From NCBI GenBank assembly GCA_902470765.1, contig CABRHW010000003.1, forward strand, positions 96,780-160,779: 64,000 nucleotides of DNA. The letters are read 5' to 3'. Position numbers and translations under genes: made by a program. Source of the DNA: an uncultured Collinsella sp. Lineage in GTDB: Bacteria > Actinomycetota > Coriobacteriia > Coriobacteriales > Coriobacteriaceae. Below, in pieces: positions 17,295 through 26,137 of this stretch. The notes under the pieces are model-generated. The model had not been told where the DNA came from. It did not search any database and saw only the letters and a program-made list of their open reading frames with translations. How positions within the stretch are numbered: position 1 is the first letter of the stretch; each line of letters begins with the position of its first letter.

Positions 17295-17513
17295 CTATCC
17301 GATACCCTCGAGAAGCTCTGACACCGTCATGCCGAGTGCGGGCGCGATCTTAAATAGAACCTTGAGCGTGAAATTTGCCGTCCCATCTTCGATTCGGTCG
17401 AGGTAGGGTCGGCTGATTCCTGTCGCCACACAAAAATCAACCTTGGAGATACCAAGGTCCCTGCGTGTCTCTTCGACCCGCCTGCCAAGAATCTGTTTCG
17501 CACGTTCGTCCAT
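17295..17513 (-). CDS. XRE-family transcriptional regulator
   Basis: A 72-aa helix-turn-helix protein: RRVEETRRDLGISKVDFCVA, recognition region SRPYLDRIEDGTANFTLKVL, then ALGMTVSELLEGI. It is essentially a single Cro/C1-type domain. It is divergent from the 129-aa gene at 17590, and the 76-bp spacer contains a perfect 24-bp palindrome (17543-17566), the likely operator for both genes. The partner is not a recognisable toxin, so this may be a simple regulator-target pair or an unrecognised toxin-antitoxin-like pair. Confidence 0.8.
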   Translation of the reverse strand: MDERAKQILGRRVEETRRDLGISKVDFCVATGISRPYLDRIEDGTANFTLKVLFKIAPALGMTVSELLEGIG

Positions 17514-17542
17514 GCAGCCGAGTTTGAAATGGAGCCGAACAT

Positions 17543-17566
17543 AAACGTAAACTATAGTTTACGTTT
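17543..17566. promoter_or_regulatory. 24-bp perfect palindrome between divergent genes (operator candidate)
   Basis: The half-site is AAACGTAAACTA and the full 24 bp read identically on both strands. It lies 30 bases upstream of the XRE start and 24 bases upstream of the 17590 start, so one bound dimer could control both directions. Confidence 0.65.
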
Positions 17567-17589
17567 TGCCGAATACACAGGAGTTTTCT

Positions 17590-17979
17590 ATGTCGGGTTC
17601 TTCGGTCCGCATGTACCGAGCCACGCTTCGCACAAACAGCGCACCGCCCAAGCTCGTCGTCGTTGAAGCAGAATGCCTTTCGCCCGATGAGCGCACAGCA
17701 TTTGCATTGCTATCAAGTCGCGTCGTCGCCGTTCTGGTCCCTTGCCCGGCGCAAGGTGAACTTGCCATTCAATGCCAAGCGCACAGCTGCTCGCTCAATC
17801 AGGCTGCCGTAATCGCAACCAGTCAGCGCGGCCTGCCGCTCCTTTTAGAAGCCGGTATCGCACTCGCCCTTCGCGGCACCGGATACGAAAACGAAGCCGC
17901 CGCCGACATGGTCTTTAAACCACGATCGAGCGGCGGCCTCGCAGCAGCCATTGAATATGTGTGCAGGCTCGTTGCCTAA
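17590..17979 (+). CDS. Hypothetical protein divergent from an XRE regulator
   Basis: A 129-aa protein. I placed the start at the ATG at 17590, with AGGAG six bases upstream; a TTG start at 17566 would fall in the palindrome. The sequence alternates hydrophobic strands and helices (PKLVVVEAECL, RVVAVLVPCPAQ, AAVIATSQRGLPLLLEAGIAL), suggesting a small alpha/beta domain with two or three Cys residues. No membrane segment or signal peptide is evident. The family is not recognised. It ends ten bases before the convergent DUF1648 gene. Confidence 0.55.
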   Translation: MSGSSVRMYRATLRTNSAPPKLVVVEAECLSPDERTAFALLSSRVVAVLVPCPAQGELAIQCQAHSCSLNQAAVIATSQRGLPLLLEAGIALALRGTGYENEAAADMVFKPRSSGGLAAAIEYVCRLVA

Positions 17980-17988
17980 AAGAACAAG

Positions 17989-18372
17989 CTAGAAACCAAG
18001 GCCAAAGCCCGTTCCGGTAATCGCCGAGTACATAAAGTAAACGTTGATCACGTTGAGGAACACACCCGTGATGCAACCGTTGCGCAGGTAGCGCTCGCAC
18101 ACGATGCGCGCCATGGCGGCGGAGTCATCATTGTTTTTAGCCTGGCGTCCTGCCGTAAAGTACGTCGCCACGCTCAGCAGCAGGTTGAGCACCGGCAGTG
18201 CCAGCAACTCGTAGCTCTTGCCCCAGCGCGTCGCCTCGCCGGCGGCATTAAACTTTGTTGCCACCTCGGGACCAATGTTGGGGATAACACACGCTGCGAC
18301 CACCAGCGGAATCACCGCAAGCACGAGCAGCGCAATACCCATATAGCCGGCTTTTTTGCCATATTTAAACAT
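17989..18372 (-). CDS. Small membrane protein with DUF1648-like domain
   Basis: A 127-aa protein with hydrophobic segments at about residues 11-32, 54-72 and 100-120. Between the first two lies NIGPEVATKFNAAGEATRWGK, close to the DUF1648 pattern seen in SdpI-like membrane proteins, where the segment predicts a periplasmic loop. SdpI itself is an immunity protein, but most DUF1648 proteins have no known role. It starts 11 bases after the ychF stop on the same strand and is probably cotranscribed. Confidence 0.7.
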   Translation of the reverse strand: MFKYGKKAGYMGIALLVLAVIPLVVAACVIPNIGPEVATKFNAAGEATRWGKSYELLALPVLNLLLSVATYFTAGRQAKNNDDSAAMARIVCERYLRNGCITGVFLNVINVYFMYSAITGTGFGLGF

Positions 18373-18383
18373 GTGCGTCGTCC

Positions 18384-19460
18384 TTACACGTTAAAGCGGA
18401 AGTGCACAACGTCGCCATCGGCCATGACATAGTCCTTGCCCTCAATACGCAGCTTGCCGGCGGCCTTGGCGCCCTGCTCGCCGCCGAGCTCGATGTAGTC
18501 GTCATAGCCAATGACCTCGGCCTTAATAAAGCCGCGCTCAAAGTCGGTGTGGATGACGCCGGCAGCCTGCGGGGCGGTCGCACCCTGACGCACCGTCCAG
18601 GCCTTGACCTCCATCTCGCCGGCCGTAAAGAACGACTGCAGGCCGAGCAGCTTGTAGGCTGCCTGCGCGAGCACGTCCAGGCCGGGCTGCTCCAAGCCCA
18701 GGCTCTCCAGGTAGTCGGCGGCGTCCTCGGGATCGAGCTCGGAAAGCTCAGCCTCGATCTTGGCGCAGATGGGCAGCGGCTTAACACCATCGATGGGCAC
18801 CAGATCGTCGTTGAGCATATCCTCGTCCACGTTGGCCACATACAGGATGGGCTTCATGGTGAGCAGGAACAGGCCCTTGGCGGCAGCACGCTCCTCGTCG
18901 GTCATCTCCATAGACGCAGCGCGCTTGCCCTCGTTGAGCCAGGCAAGCAGGCGCTTGGCGACCTCGAACTTGGGCATGAGCTCCTTGTCGCGCTTGGCCT
19001 CCTTCTCGAGCTTGGGCAGCTGCTTCTCGAGCGTGCTCATGTCGGCCAGGATAAGCTCAGTCATGATGGTGTCGGCATCGCCGGCAGGATCGACGAACTC
19101 GCCCGTGCGGCCCACCTCACGCATGACGTTGGGGTCTTTAAAGTAGCGCACGACCTCGCAGATGGCGTCGGTCTCGCGAATGTTGGCCAGGAACTGGTTG
19201 CCCAGGCCCTCGCCCTCGTTGGCGCCCTTCACCAGACCTGCGATGTCGACGAACTCGACCGTTGCCGGCACGATGCGACCCGGGTTGACGATGTCGGCGA
19301 GCTTTTGCAGACGGCTATCGGGCACGTCGACGATACCCACGTTGGGGTCGATCGTGGCGAACGGGTAGTTGGCGGCAAGACCGGTCTTTTTGGTAAGCGC
19401 GGTGAACAGCGTCGACTTGCCTACGTTGGGCAGGCCCACGATACCGATGGAAAGGGACAC
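18384..19460 (-). CDS. ychF: Redox-regulated ATPase/GTPase YchF (OLA1 family)
   Basis: A 358-aa protein starting at a GTG at 19460 preceded by AGGAG; the known YchF N-terminus SLSIGIVGLPNVGKSTLF follows directly. The P-loop is GLPNVGKS (about residues 9-16), and the G2/G3 region contains VEFVDIAGLVKGANEGEGLGNQFL, a YchF hallmark. The C-terminal TGS domain ends KDYVMADGDVVHFRFNV. YchF binds ribosomes and hydrolyses ATP, and is implicated in translation and stress response. Length is normal (family about 363). Confidence 0.96.
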   Translation of the reverse strand: MSLSIGIVGLPNVGKSTLFTALTKKTGLAANYPFATIDPNVGIVDVPDSRLQKLADIVNPGRIVPATVEFVDIAGLVKGANEGEGLGNQFLANIRETDAICEVVRYFKDPNVMREVGRTGEFVDPAGDADTIMTELILADMSTLEKQLPKLEKEAKRDKELMPKFEVAKRLLAWLNEGKRAASMEMTDEERAAAKGLFLLTMKPILYVANVDEDMLNDDLVPIDGVKPLPICAKIEAELSELDPEDAADYLESLGLEQPGLDVLAQAAYKLLGLQSFFTAGEMEVKAWTVRQGATAPQAAGVIHTDFERGFIKAEVIGYDDYIELGGEQGAKAAGKLRIEGKDYVMADGDVVHFRFNV

Positions 19461-19574
19461 GACAGCTCCTTTTGGTACAAGCATTTCAATCTGCATAAGT
19501 ATAGCGCCGCCGCAGCATCTGGGCGAACCCGGACGCCACGGCGGCACGAATGAAGCAGAGATAGGGGTCGTTGG

Positions 19575-20828
19575 CTAGTCCGCGAGCTTCTCCACCTGGT
19601 CGAGCATCTTGTCGAGCTTGGCCTTTGCCTCGGCCTTGACCTTCTGGGCTTCTTCGTGGGCCTTCGCCTTCTGGGCGGCCTTTTCCTCGGCCTCGGGATC
19701 GACGACGACCAGGTTGGATGCATCATGCTCAACCAACTTAAGCGCATGCTCGGGGCACACCTTGACGCAGGCTCCGCAGCCTAGGCAATACGTGGACTCC
19801 AGTGCAAAGCGGCCGCTTCCCACCAGATCGCAGGCAAACGTGGGACACACGTTGACGCACTCGCCACACGACGTGCACTTGTCAAAATCGCACTCCGGCG
19901 TGCTCACCTGCATGTTCTGGGCAAGCTCGGGATGGTTTTGCAGCGTCGAGAGTACCAGCTGGCGACCGTGCGTAAGCGTACGGCGACGTTTGGCCGTCGT
20001 GGTGCCGCACATGGTGTTGAGCGTGCGCTCCAGCTGGGTAATCTGATGGCGATGGGCCTTGAGCTTTTGCGTCACCGAGGCCAGCGCCGCCGTCGCCGGA
20101 TTGAGCTTGGTCACCGTCAGGCCCGTGGTGCGGGCGATCTTTTCCATGTACTCCTTGCGCTCGTACTCGCGGCGCTTATGACATTTGAGGCTCTTGGGAT
20201 CGACCTCCAGACCCATGCCCGTGCCGGCCCACTCCTCGGCCTTCGCAATCGCCTCGCCCAGGATGTCCTCACCGCCGGTGTTGCGGCACTTATCACACAC
20301 GCCCAACGGCAGGTACACACTCACGTTGGGATAGTCGGCCAGCACCGAGAACCAGGTCTCGGCCGTAATATCGCCCACGCAGGCGACGACGACCTCGTTC
20401 TCGCGCGGCATGCGCTTGAGGGCGCGCGTGCAGGTGACGTAGGCGGTCTCGTGGCTCGTAGCTGCAGAGACGATATCGTCATACAGGTTTTTGGGCGCCA
20501 GACGCGGCGAGATAATCGCCTCGGTCGGACAGGCAGCGGCGCACAGGCCGCACTTGCGACAGGAGTCGAGGATCTCGATGGCGTCTTCCTCGACCTCGAT
20601 AGCGTTGACCGGGCACACGTCCATGCACGCGGTGCAGCCGCTCTTTTCGTTTTTGCAGGTCAGGCACGGAATCGTGTTGCCGCGCGGACGCTCCTTGTAG
20701 TCGGCAGGATTCCACTGCGGCGCCGATGGATCGAGTGCATCGGTCACGCCGCCAAGCGGGTTTTTAAGAAAGTCGAAACCCTTGCTGATCTCGATAATGT
20801 CATCAAACAGATCGTGTTCCTGCGCCAT
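19575..20828 (-). CDS. Iron-sulfur protein with four ferredoxin-type 4Fe-4S motifs
   Basis: A 417-aa protein. The ATG at 20828 follows GGGAGGGG; a start ten codons upstream lacks that. Two N-terminal Cys clusters (CTACMDVCP, CRKCGLCAAACP, near residues 60-95) and two C-terminal clusters (CTSCGECVNVCP and CLGCGACVKVCP, near 325-370) flank a central region with extra Cys such as GVCDKCRNTGG and a coiled-coil-like stretch. The tail is a Lys/Ala/Glu-rich helix. It is likely a cytoplasmic electron carrier or subunit for a redox enzyme, as in HdrA- or NuoF-associated ferredoxins, but no partner is encoded nearby, so the electron donor is unknown. Confidence 0.8.
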   Translation of the reverse strand: MAQEHDLFDDIIEISKGFDFLKNPLGGVTDALDPSAPQWNPADYKERPRGNTIPCLTCKNEKSGCTACMDVCPVNAIEVEEDAIEILDSCRKCGLCAAACPTEAIISPRLAPKNLYDDIVSAATSHETAYVTCTRALKRMPRENEVVVACVGDITAETWFSVLADYPNVSVYLPLGVCDKCRNTGGEDILGEAIAKAEEWAGTGMGLEVDPKSLKCHKRREYERKEYMEKIARTTGLTVTKLNPATAALASVTQKLKAHRHQITQLERTLNTMCGTTTAKRRRTLTHGRQLVLSTLQNHPELAQNMQVSTPECDFDKCTSCGECVNVCPTFACDLVGSGRFALESTYCLGCGACVKVCPEHALKLVEHDASNLVVVDPEAEEKAAQKAKAHEEAQKVKAEAKAKLDKMLDQVEKLAD

Positions 20829-20979
20829 GCGCGGCCCCTCCCTGAGCAGTGCAAACAAGCAAGAAATAATGATACGCCATCGGCCCGTGCCTCGAGCAAA
20901 TTACACGCGGAGCACCTTTGGGACAAATAGCCTATGGCCTATCGCCGCCTCGATTGCACAAGGTCGATCAAGCGCCAAG

Positions 20980-22047
20980 CTATGCCTCGCACATGAGCTG
21001 CACGAGCTTTTGTTTGGTCACCTTGGCCTGCTCGTTGGCCATATTACGCTCGTTTCTAAAGACCGCATTTGCAACACTCTGCAGGTCGGCATCGGAAATC
21101 TCGCCGAGGCCTAGCTCCTCGAGCATCGTCGGCAGACCAACGCGCTGACAAAACTCGAGCACCTGATTAAGCTCGGGCGCACGCTCCAGACGAAGCTGAA
21201 CCACCAGGCCAAATGCCACGGCCTCACCATGCATGGCCTTGCACTCGGGCAGAATCGTCAGACCGTTGGCGATGGCATGTGCCAACGCCAGGCCGCCACT
21301 CTCGAAGCCAACACCCGAAAGCAGAATATTGCACTCGATCAGGCGCTCAACCGCCGGCGATGTACGCCCCTTTTTGAGATCGCGCTTGGCAGCGACACCA
21401 CACTCCATGAGCGTGTCATAACAGGCACGAGCCGCAACCAGGGCCAAGTGACCCGGCGTGCCACCGTGCTCGTTGGCGCCGTGCGCCGCGGCGCACGAAC
21501 GCGCCTCGAAGTACGTTGCCAGCGCATCGCCCATACCAGCGACCGTCATACGCAGCGGGGCCGCCGCGACCACGTTGGTATCGACCACGACCAGGTCTGG
21601 ATTCTTCTCGAGCATCAGGTAGCGGTCGAACGACCCATCCTCGTGATACAGCACCGAAATCGCGCTGCACGGACCGTCCATCGAAGCCGCCGTGGGGCAT
21701 ACGCACAACGGCAGCTCGGCATAAAACGCAACAGCTTTTGCGATATCGAGCATCTTGCCGCCGCCAATACCCACCACCATGTCGCAATACTCAGCCCGGG
21801 CTTCCTTAGCCATTTCGACAACGGCCTCTTCCGTACACGGACCGTTGTAAATCTTAAAGAACGGCTCGCTTAGATCTTCATCCAGAAATCCATCGACAAT
21901 CTGCCTGCACAGCCGATCCTCGGTGCCCTGGTCAAACAAGACATAGGCAGCGCAGCCCAACCATGACAAATACCTGCCCTGACGCGAAAGTTCGCCCGGC
22001 CCCTGAACATACCGGCCGGGACCGCCATAAACCATAGGAAGCGCCAT
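20980..22047 (-). CDS. Iron-containing alcohol/glycerol dehydrogenase family protein
   Basis: A 355-aa protein of the GldA-like branch: VVGIGGGKMLDIAKAVA (nucleotide-binding glycine motif), CPTAASMDGPCSAISVLY, then the metal ligands in GMGDALATYFEA, LAHAIANGL and CKAMHGEAVAF. It shares architecture and many motifs with the gene directly upstream (22160-23260), so the two are tandem paralogues. A deviation is its Cys-rich N-terminal region and a shorter C-terminus. It probably oxidises glycerol or a related polyol with NAD, or reduces dihydroxyacetone. Substrate cannot be told from the sequence. Confidence 0.85.
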   Translation of the reverse strand: MALPMVYGGPGRYVQGPGELSRQGRYLSWLGCAAYVLFDQGTEDRLCRQIVDGFLDEDLSEPFFKIYNGPCTEEAVVEMAKEARAEYCDMVVGIGGGKMLDIAKAVAFYAELPLCVCPTAASMDGPCSAISVLYHEDGSFDRYLMLEKNPDLVVVDTNVVAAAPLRMTVAGMGDALATYFEARSCAAAHGANEHGGTPGHLALVAARACYDTLMECGVAAKRDLKKGRTSPAVERLIECNILLSGVGFESGGLALAHAIANGLTILPECKAMHGEAVAFGLVVQLRLERAPELNQVLEFCQRVGLPTMLEELGLGEISDADLQSVANAVFRNERNMANEQAKVTKQKLVQLMCEA

Positions 22048-22112
22048 ACGAGAATCCGCCCTTCATCAAACAACGATTGGTGCAAAGTCACCTGACCCCT
22101 TTGCACCATAGC

Positions 22113-22147
22113 AAAAGGGGCAAAGCCATCTGTTGACTTTGCCCCTT
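22113..22147 (-). terminator. Terminator of gldA
   Basis: GGGGCAAAG (22117-22125) pairs with CTTTGCCCC (22137-22145), extended by two A-T pairs and followed on the minus strand by T residues. It separates the two dehydrogenase genes. Confidence 0.8.
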
Positions 22148-22159
22148 CCTTAGCTTGAT

Positions 22160-23260
22160 TTACTCATCCATGAGATAGTAGTGGCCCAGCGCGTCGGCAC
22201 CCAGGATGGCGTTTGCGACCATCTCGGGCGTCACCTCAAACGGCATGTTGCACATGGTGTCCTCGGGCGCGCAAGCAGCCTCGGCAACGACCATGGCCTG
22301 CTCGCGCGTAACCTCGGCAACGCCAAGCTCCTTCATCGTGACCGGCAGGCCCAGCTCAATGCAGAAGCCCAAGACTTCCTCGAGTTTCTCAGTCGGAGCA
22401 TCCTCGAGTACCAGCTGGACGATGGTGCCAAAGGCGACCTTCTCGCCGTGATACATGCCGTGGCACTCGGGCAGCATCGTCAGGCCATTGTGGATGGCAT
22501 GAGCAGCAGCAAGGCCCGAGCTCTCAAAGCCAATGCCCGAAAGTAGCGTATTGGCCTCGATGATATGCTCGACTGCAGGCGTGAGCGCACCCTTCTCCAG
22601 CGCGACCTTGGCCTTGACGCCATCGGCCATAAGCGTCTCGTAGCAGAGCTTGGCGAGCGCCAGGCCGGCCATACCGCCCTTGCCGCCGGCGCAAGTGCCA
22701 CCGTCGGCATCGTGCGTTGCCTGGGCCTCAAAGTAGGTTGCGAGCGCATCGCCCATACCGGAAACCGTCAGGCGCACCGGGCTCGCCGCGATAACCGTCG
22801 TATCCATAAGGACGATATTGGGGTTTGCCTTAAGGAAGAGGTACTTGTCGAACTGGCCGTCATCGGTGTAGAGCACCGAAAGTGCCGAGCACGGCGCATC
22901 GGTCGAAGCGATGGTGGGGCAAATGATAACCGGGGACTCCAGGTAGTAGGCAACGGCCTTGGCGGTATCGAGGATCTTGCCGCCACCGACGCCGACGATG
23001 ATGTCGCAACCGTTGTCGCGGGCGAGTGCAACCAGGCGATCGACCTCGCCCTTGGAGCACTCGCCGTTAAAGTCCTCAAACAGCAGCTCGGCCTTAGCCT
23101 CGGCAAAACCGCCCTCGATCTTGGCACCGACGCGCTTCTTGCCCGAAGGCGTCACGATGACGAGGGCCTTAGCGCCGAGCGGCTCGACATAGGAGCCGAG
23201 CTTGGCGAGCTCGTCCGGACCCTGGATGTACTTGCTGGGGCTATTGAAAATTGCAGCCAT
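22160..23260 (-). CDS. gldA: Glycerol dehydrogenase
   Basis: A 366-aa NAD-dependent, metal-dependent dehydrogenase. It begins with the GldA N-terminus FNSPSKYIQGPDELAKLG, then has the nucleotide motif VGVGGGKILDTAKAVAYY, the segment CPTIASTDAPCSALSVLY and metal ligands in GMGDALATYFEA, AAHAIHNGL and CHGMYHGEKVAFG. It interconverts glycerol and dihydroxyacetone, a fermentative redox balance step. It carries its own terminator (22113-22147) and is preceded by the terminator of the next upstream dehydrogenase, so it is likely transcribed separately from its paralogue. Confidence 0.93.
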   Translation of the reverse strand: MAAIFNSPSKYIQGPDELAKLGSYVEPLGAKALVIVTPSGKKRVGAKIEGGFAEAKAELLFEDFNGECSKGEVDRLVALARDNGCDIIVGVGGGKILDTAKAVAYYLESPVIICPTIASTDAPCSALSVLYTDDGQFDKYLFLKANPNIVLMDTTVIAASPVRLTVSGMGDALATYFEAQATHDADGGTCAGGKGGMAGLALAKLCYETLMADGVKAKVALEKGALTPAVEHIIEANTLLSGIGFESSGLAAAHAIHNGLTMLPECHGMYHGEKVAFGTIVQLVLEDAPTEKLEEVLGFCIELGLPVTMKELGVAEVTREQAMVVAEAACAPEDTMCNMPFEVTPEMVANAILGADALGHYYLMDE

Positions 23261-23274
23261 AACTATCCCATTCT

Positions 23275-23316
23275 CTAAAAAAGAAAGGGGCTCCGTACGG
23301 ATACGTGCGGAGCCCC
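23275..23316 (-). terminator. Terminator of the iron-containing alcohol dehydrogenase gene
   Basis: GGGGCTCCG (23287-23295) pairs with CGGAGCCCC (23308-23316), followed on the minus strand by TTTCTTTTTT. Confidence 0.88.
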
Positions 23317-23338
23317 TCGTTACGATAACAAGAGTCGA

Positions 23339-24562
23339 TTAGAAATCGATGTCGGTGTCGTAGTAGCAGGCCTTGAGGATCTTCTCGAAGTCGGCAGCCT
23401 TGGTCTCACGCGGGTTCTCGGGCGTGCAGGCGTCCTGCTCGGCGTTCGCGGCGATCTCGGGCAGCTTGGCGAGGAACTCCTCCTCGGAAACCATCTGCGG
23501 GTTCTCGGCGTCGACCTTCACGCCACCATTCGCGTAATCCTTGATGGACTGCGGAATGTTGAGCTGGTCGTTGAGGTCGCGAATCTTCTGGACGAGTGCA
23601 GCGATGAGCTCCTCGTTGGTCTCGCCGGGAAGGTGCAGGATCTCCTTGGCCACGTAAGCGTAACGCTCGGCAGCACGGGGATCCTTGGAGTTCCACTGGA
23701 TGACCTTGCCCAGGTACATGGCGTTAGCAGCACCGTGGATGATGTGGCCGTTCTCGAAGGCAGCACCGGTCTTGTGAGCCATGGAGTGAACGATGCCGAG
23801 CAGGCCCGAGGAGAAGGCGATACCGGCGATGCACTGAGCCTCGTGCATGTGCTGACGGGCCTCATGGTCGCCAGCATAGGACTTGGGCAGCCACTCGACG
23901 ATCTCGCGGATGCCGTGCAGAGCGTTGGCATCGGTGAACATAGAGGCGCAGGTGGAAACGTAGGCCTCCATGCAGTGGGTCAGAGCGTCCATGCCGGTGT
24001 GAGCGCACAGCTTGGCGGGCATGGTGTAGGTGAGCTCGGGGTCGACGATGGCGACATCAGGGGTGATGTTGAAGTCGGCCAGCGGGTACTTGATGCCCTT
24101 GGCGTAGTCGGTGATGACGGAGAAGGCAGTGACCTCGGTAGCGGTACCGGAGGTAGAGGAGATGGCGCAGAAGTGAGCCTTCTGACGCAGCTCGGGGAAG
24201 CTGAACGGCTGGATGATGTTATCGAAGGACTCCTCGGGATACTCGTAGAAGACCCACATGGCCTTAGCGGCATCGATGGGCGAGCCGCCGCCAATGGCGA
24301 TAATCCAGTCGGGCTCGAACTCGCGCATGGCCTCGGCGCCCTTCATGACCGTCTCGATGGACGGGTCGGACTCGACGCCCTCGAACAGCTTGACCTCGAA
24401 ACCGCCCTCTTTGAGGTCGGCCTCAACGTCCTGCAGGAACCCGCCGCGGCGCATAGAGCTGCCGCCAGAAACGATGATGGCCTTCTTGCCCTTGAGGTTC
24501 TTCACCTCGTGGCGAGCGCCCTCACCAAAGTACAGATCGCGAGGATTGGTAAAACGTCCCAT
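23339..24562 (-). CDS. Iron-containing alcohol dehydrogenase (class III)
   Basis: A 407-aa enzyme. The ATG at 24562 has TAGGAGG upstream. Family marks are WIIAIGGGSPIDAAKAMWVF (nucleotide binding), AISSTSGTATEVTAFSVI and the metal ligand stretch HTGMDALTHCMEAY, HSMAHKTGAAFENGHIIHG. The protein resembles the alcohol dehydrogenase half of AdhE and butanol dehydrogenases, so it most likely reduces an aldehyde to an alcohol with NAD(P)H to dispose of electrons in fermentation. It has a long 5' region and its own terminator, typical of a highly expressed single gene. Confidence 0.92.
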   Translation of the reverse strand: MGRFTNPRDLYFGEGARHEVKNLKGKKAIIVSGGSSMRRGGFLQDVEADLKEGGFEVKLFEGVESDPSIETVMKGAEAMREFEPDWIIAIGGGSPIDAAKAMWVFYEYPEESFDNIIQPFSFPELRQKAHFCAISSTSGTATEVTAFSVITDYAKGIKYPLADFNITPDVAIVDPELTYTMPAKLCAHTGMDALTHCMEAYVSTCASMFTDANALHGIREIVEWLPKSYAGDHEARQHMHEAQCIAGIAFSSGLLGIVHSMAHKTGAAFENGHIIHGAANAMYLGKVIQWNSKDPRAAERYAYVAKEILHLPGETNEELIAALVQKIRDLNDQLNIPQSIKDYANGGVKVDAENPQMVSEEEFLAKLPEIAANAEQDACTPENPRETKAADFEKILKACYYDTDIDF

Positions 24563-25060
24563 ACTGTGCCTCCTAAACAAGCCCCTCTTAGACTTGCGTA
24601 TATAACGGAGCACCCGATTGGCTCCGTTAGGACCATTTTGTGCGTCGCCGGCGATAGCGACGCAATGTCTAAACGTCTCAACGCTCAGACAAACACTATT
24701 TTACCGTTCTGGTTGGTCAGTTATTCACCTAAAGCCAACAATGATGAAACGTTTTTTCTATCCCTGAAGACCCTTGTGGGGCATTCATACTCCCAAGCTG
24801 GGCAAACGTTTTATCAGGGTTGACCACATATCCCGGGTAGGACTGTGCCCCTCCAAAATGTGCCCCGTTCGCCGCCAAAAATCGACCGTTTACGGCACTG
24901 TGATACCACCCGCGCAACCGAGGTGCCGACATTTGTGCGACATCCGTCTTCGTGGTGCAAAGGTGCAAGTCCAAGTGCGGCACCCCCGGTGTGCCACATG
25001 CGGGTAAACTAGACCTTTATATAGAGACATTTGAACCCTAACCGCAGCAAAGGAGGCCCC
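24563..25060. other. Divergent promoter region, no gene seen
   Basis: About 500 bases between the alcohol dehydrogenase and the gene at 25061. A TAAAAT box on the minus strand (around 24697-24702) may serve the dehydrogenase. Before 25061, a TATATAGAG stretch at about 25018-25026 is a candidate -10 region. No open frame or hairpin with a T-run is convincing. Confidence 0.35.
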
Positions 25061-26137
25061 ATGGCATTCGATCCCATTCAAGAGGATTGCCATCGCCTCG
25101 TTCTTGAGGCCTTGCGCCGCGACAATATCCCGCTCACCGACGGTGCCGCCGTAGAGCGTCTGATGGAACAATTCACCCGTAACCCCGCGCCGCTCATCGT
25201 GCGCGACCGCGACCGCGCCGGGCATCTCATTGCCAAGGTGGTCGAGGCTGTCGACTACCGCATCCCCTTTATCCCCGACGACGCCCAGGCAGAGCAAGAA
25301 GAGGCCGGTGCCGAGAACATGCTCCGCGAGGCAGCCGCGCTCGACCCGAGCAACTGGGATGCCCAGCGCATGCTGACGGCGCTCACCGCCGAATCCAACG
25401 AGGAATACGTGCAGTATCTGGTGTCCAAGTGCGACGAGGTGGAGCACGATCTGGCGCTCAAGATCGCCTCGGCACAGGACCCCTACGAGCGTGAGGCCGC
25501 AGGCGACCTGACCCGCCGTCCCTACCTGCGCTGGCTTGCCGCCTTGGCATCGCGCGCGCTCATTAGCGGCCGCTACCGCATGTCGCTGGATGCCGCGAAT
25601 CGCAGCCTGGACTTTGCGCCCAACGACCCCGCCGGCGTCCGCCATACCGCGATGCTTGCCATGGCAAAGCTCGAATACCCTGCCGAGGAGCTCAAGCGTT
25701 TTCGCTCCGCCCACTCCGTGCCTTATCTTGCCAACACGCCGCTGCGCCGCCGTCCCAAGGACGCAGAGCGCGACTTGGACCCGTGGACGCTCATCGCACT
25801 GATGAGCGCAGCCTGGCGCGAGCTGGATTACGAGGGCGCCGAGCACTACCTGCGCATCCTGGTGCGCTCATGCCCGCACGCAGCCGAGGCGCTCTACTTC
25901 CAAACCGAGTTCCCCGACGGCGTCTATGCCCGCGTCAACGTGGGCGCCGGTTCCACCGACGAGCTGGTCCTTGCCCTGTCCGAGGCAACGCCGGTGCTGC
26001 AGGAGGGCCTGGGCGCCCCCGACAACGCCAGCTTTGCCGCCTGGGTCGCCACCAACGACATCGTGCGCTCCCAGATTGACGAGCGCATCCTGCGCGCGGC
26101 CGAGCAGGGCCTGCCGTTTAAGGGAGGGGACCTCTAA
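25061..26137 (+). CDS. Helical-repeat (TPR-like) protein upstream of murT-gatD
   Basis: A 358-aa protein starting at an ATG preceded by AAAGGAGG. It is Ala/Leu/Glu-rich and helical, with TPR-like pieces (AENMLREAAALDPSNWDAQRML; YRMSLDAANRSLDFAPNDP; ELDYEGAEHYLRILVRSCPHA, each a helix pair followed by a Pro-containing turn). No signal peptide or membrane segment. Its stop overlaps the next start by one base (TAATG), so the two are translationally coupled. I infer a scaffold or adaptor role; the family is not recognised beyond the repeat style. The cell-wall gene murT-gatD follows about 1.1 kb downstream on the same strand. Confidence 0.6.
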   Translation: MAFDPIQEDCHRLVLEALRRDNIPLTDGAAVERLMEQFTRNPAPLIVRDRDRAGHLIAKVVEAVDYRIPFIPDDAQAEQEEAGAENMLREAAALDPSNWDAQRMLTALTAESNEEYVQYLVSKCDEVEHDLALKIASAQDPYEREAAGDLTRRPYLRWLAALASRALISGRYRMSLDAANRSLDFAPNDPAGVRHTAMLAMAKLEYPAEELKRFRSAHSVPYLANTPLRRRPKDAERDLDPWTLIALMSAAWRELDYEGAEHYLRILVRSCPHAAEALYFQTEFPDGVYARVNVGAGSTDELVLALSEATPVLQEGLGAPDNASFAAWVATNDIVRSQIDERILRAAEQGLPFKGGDL

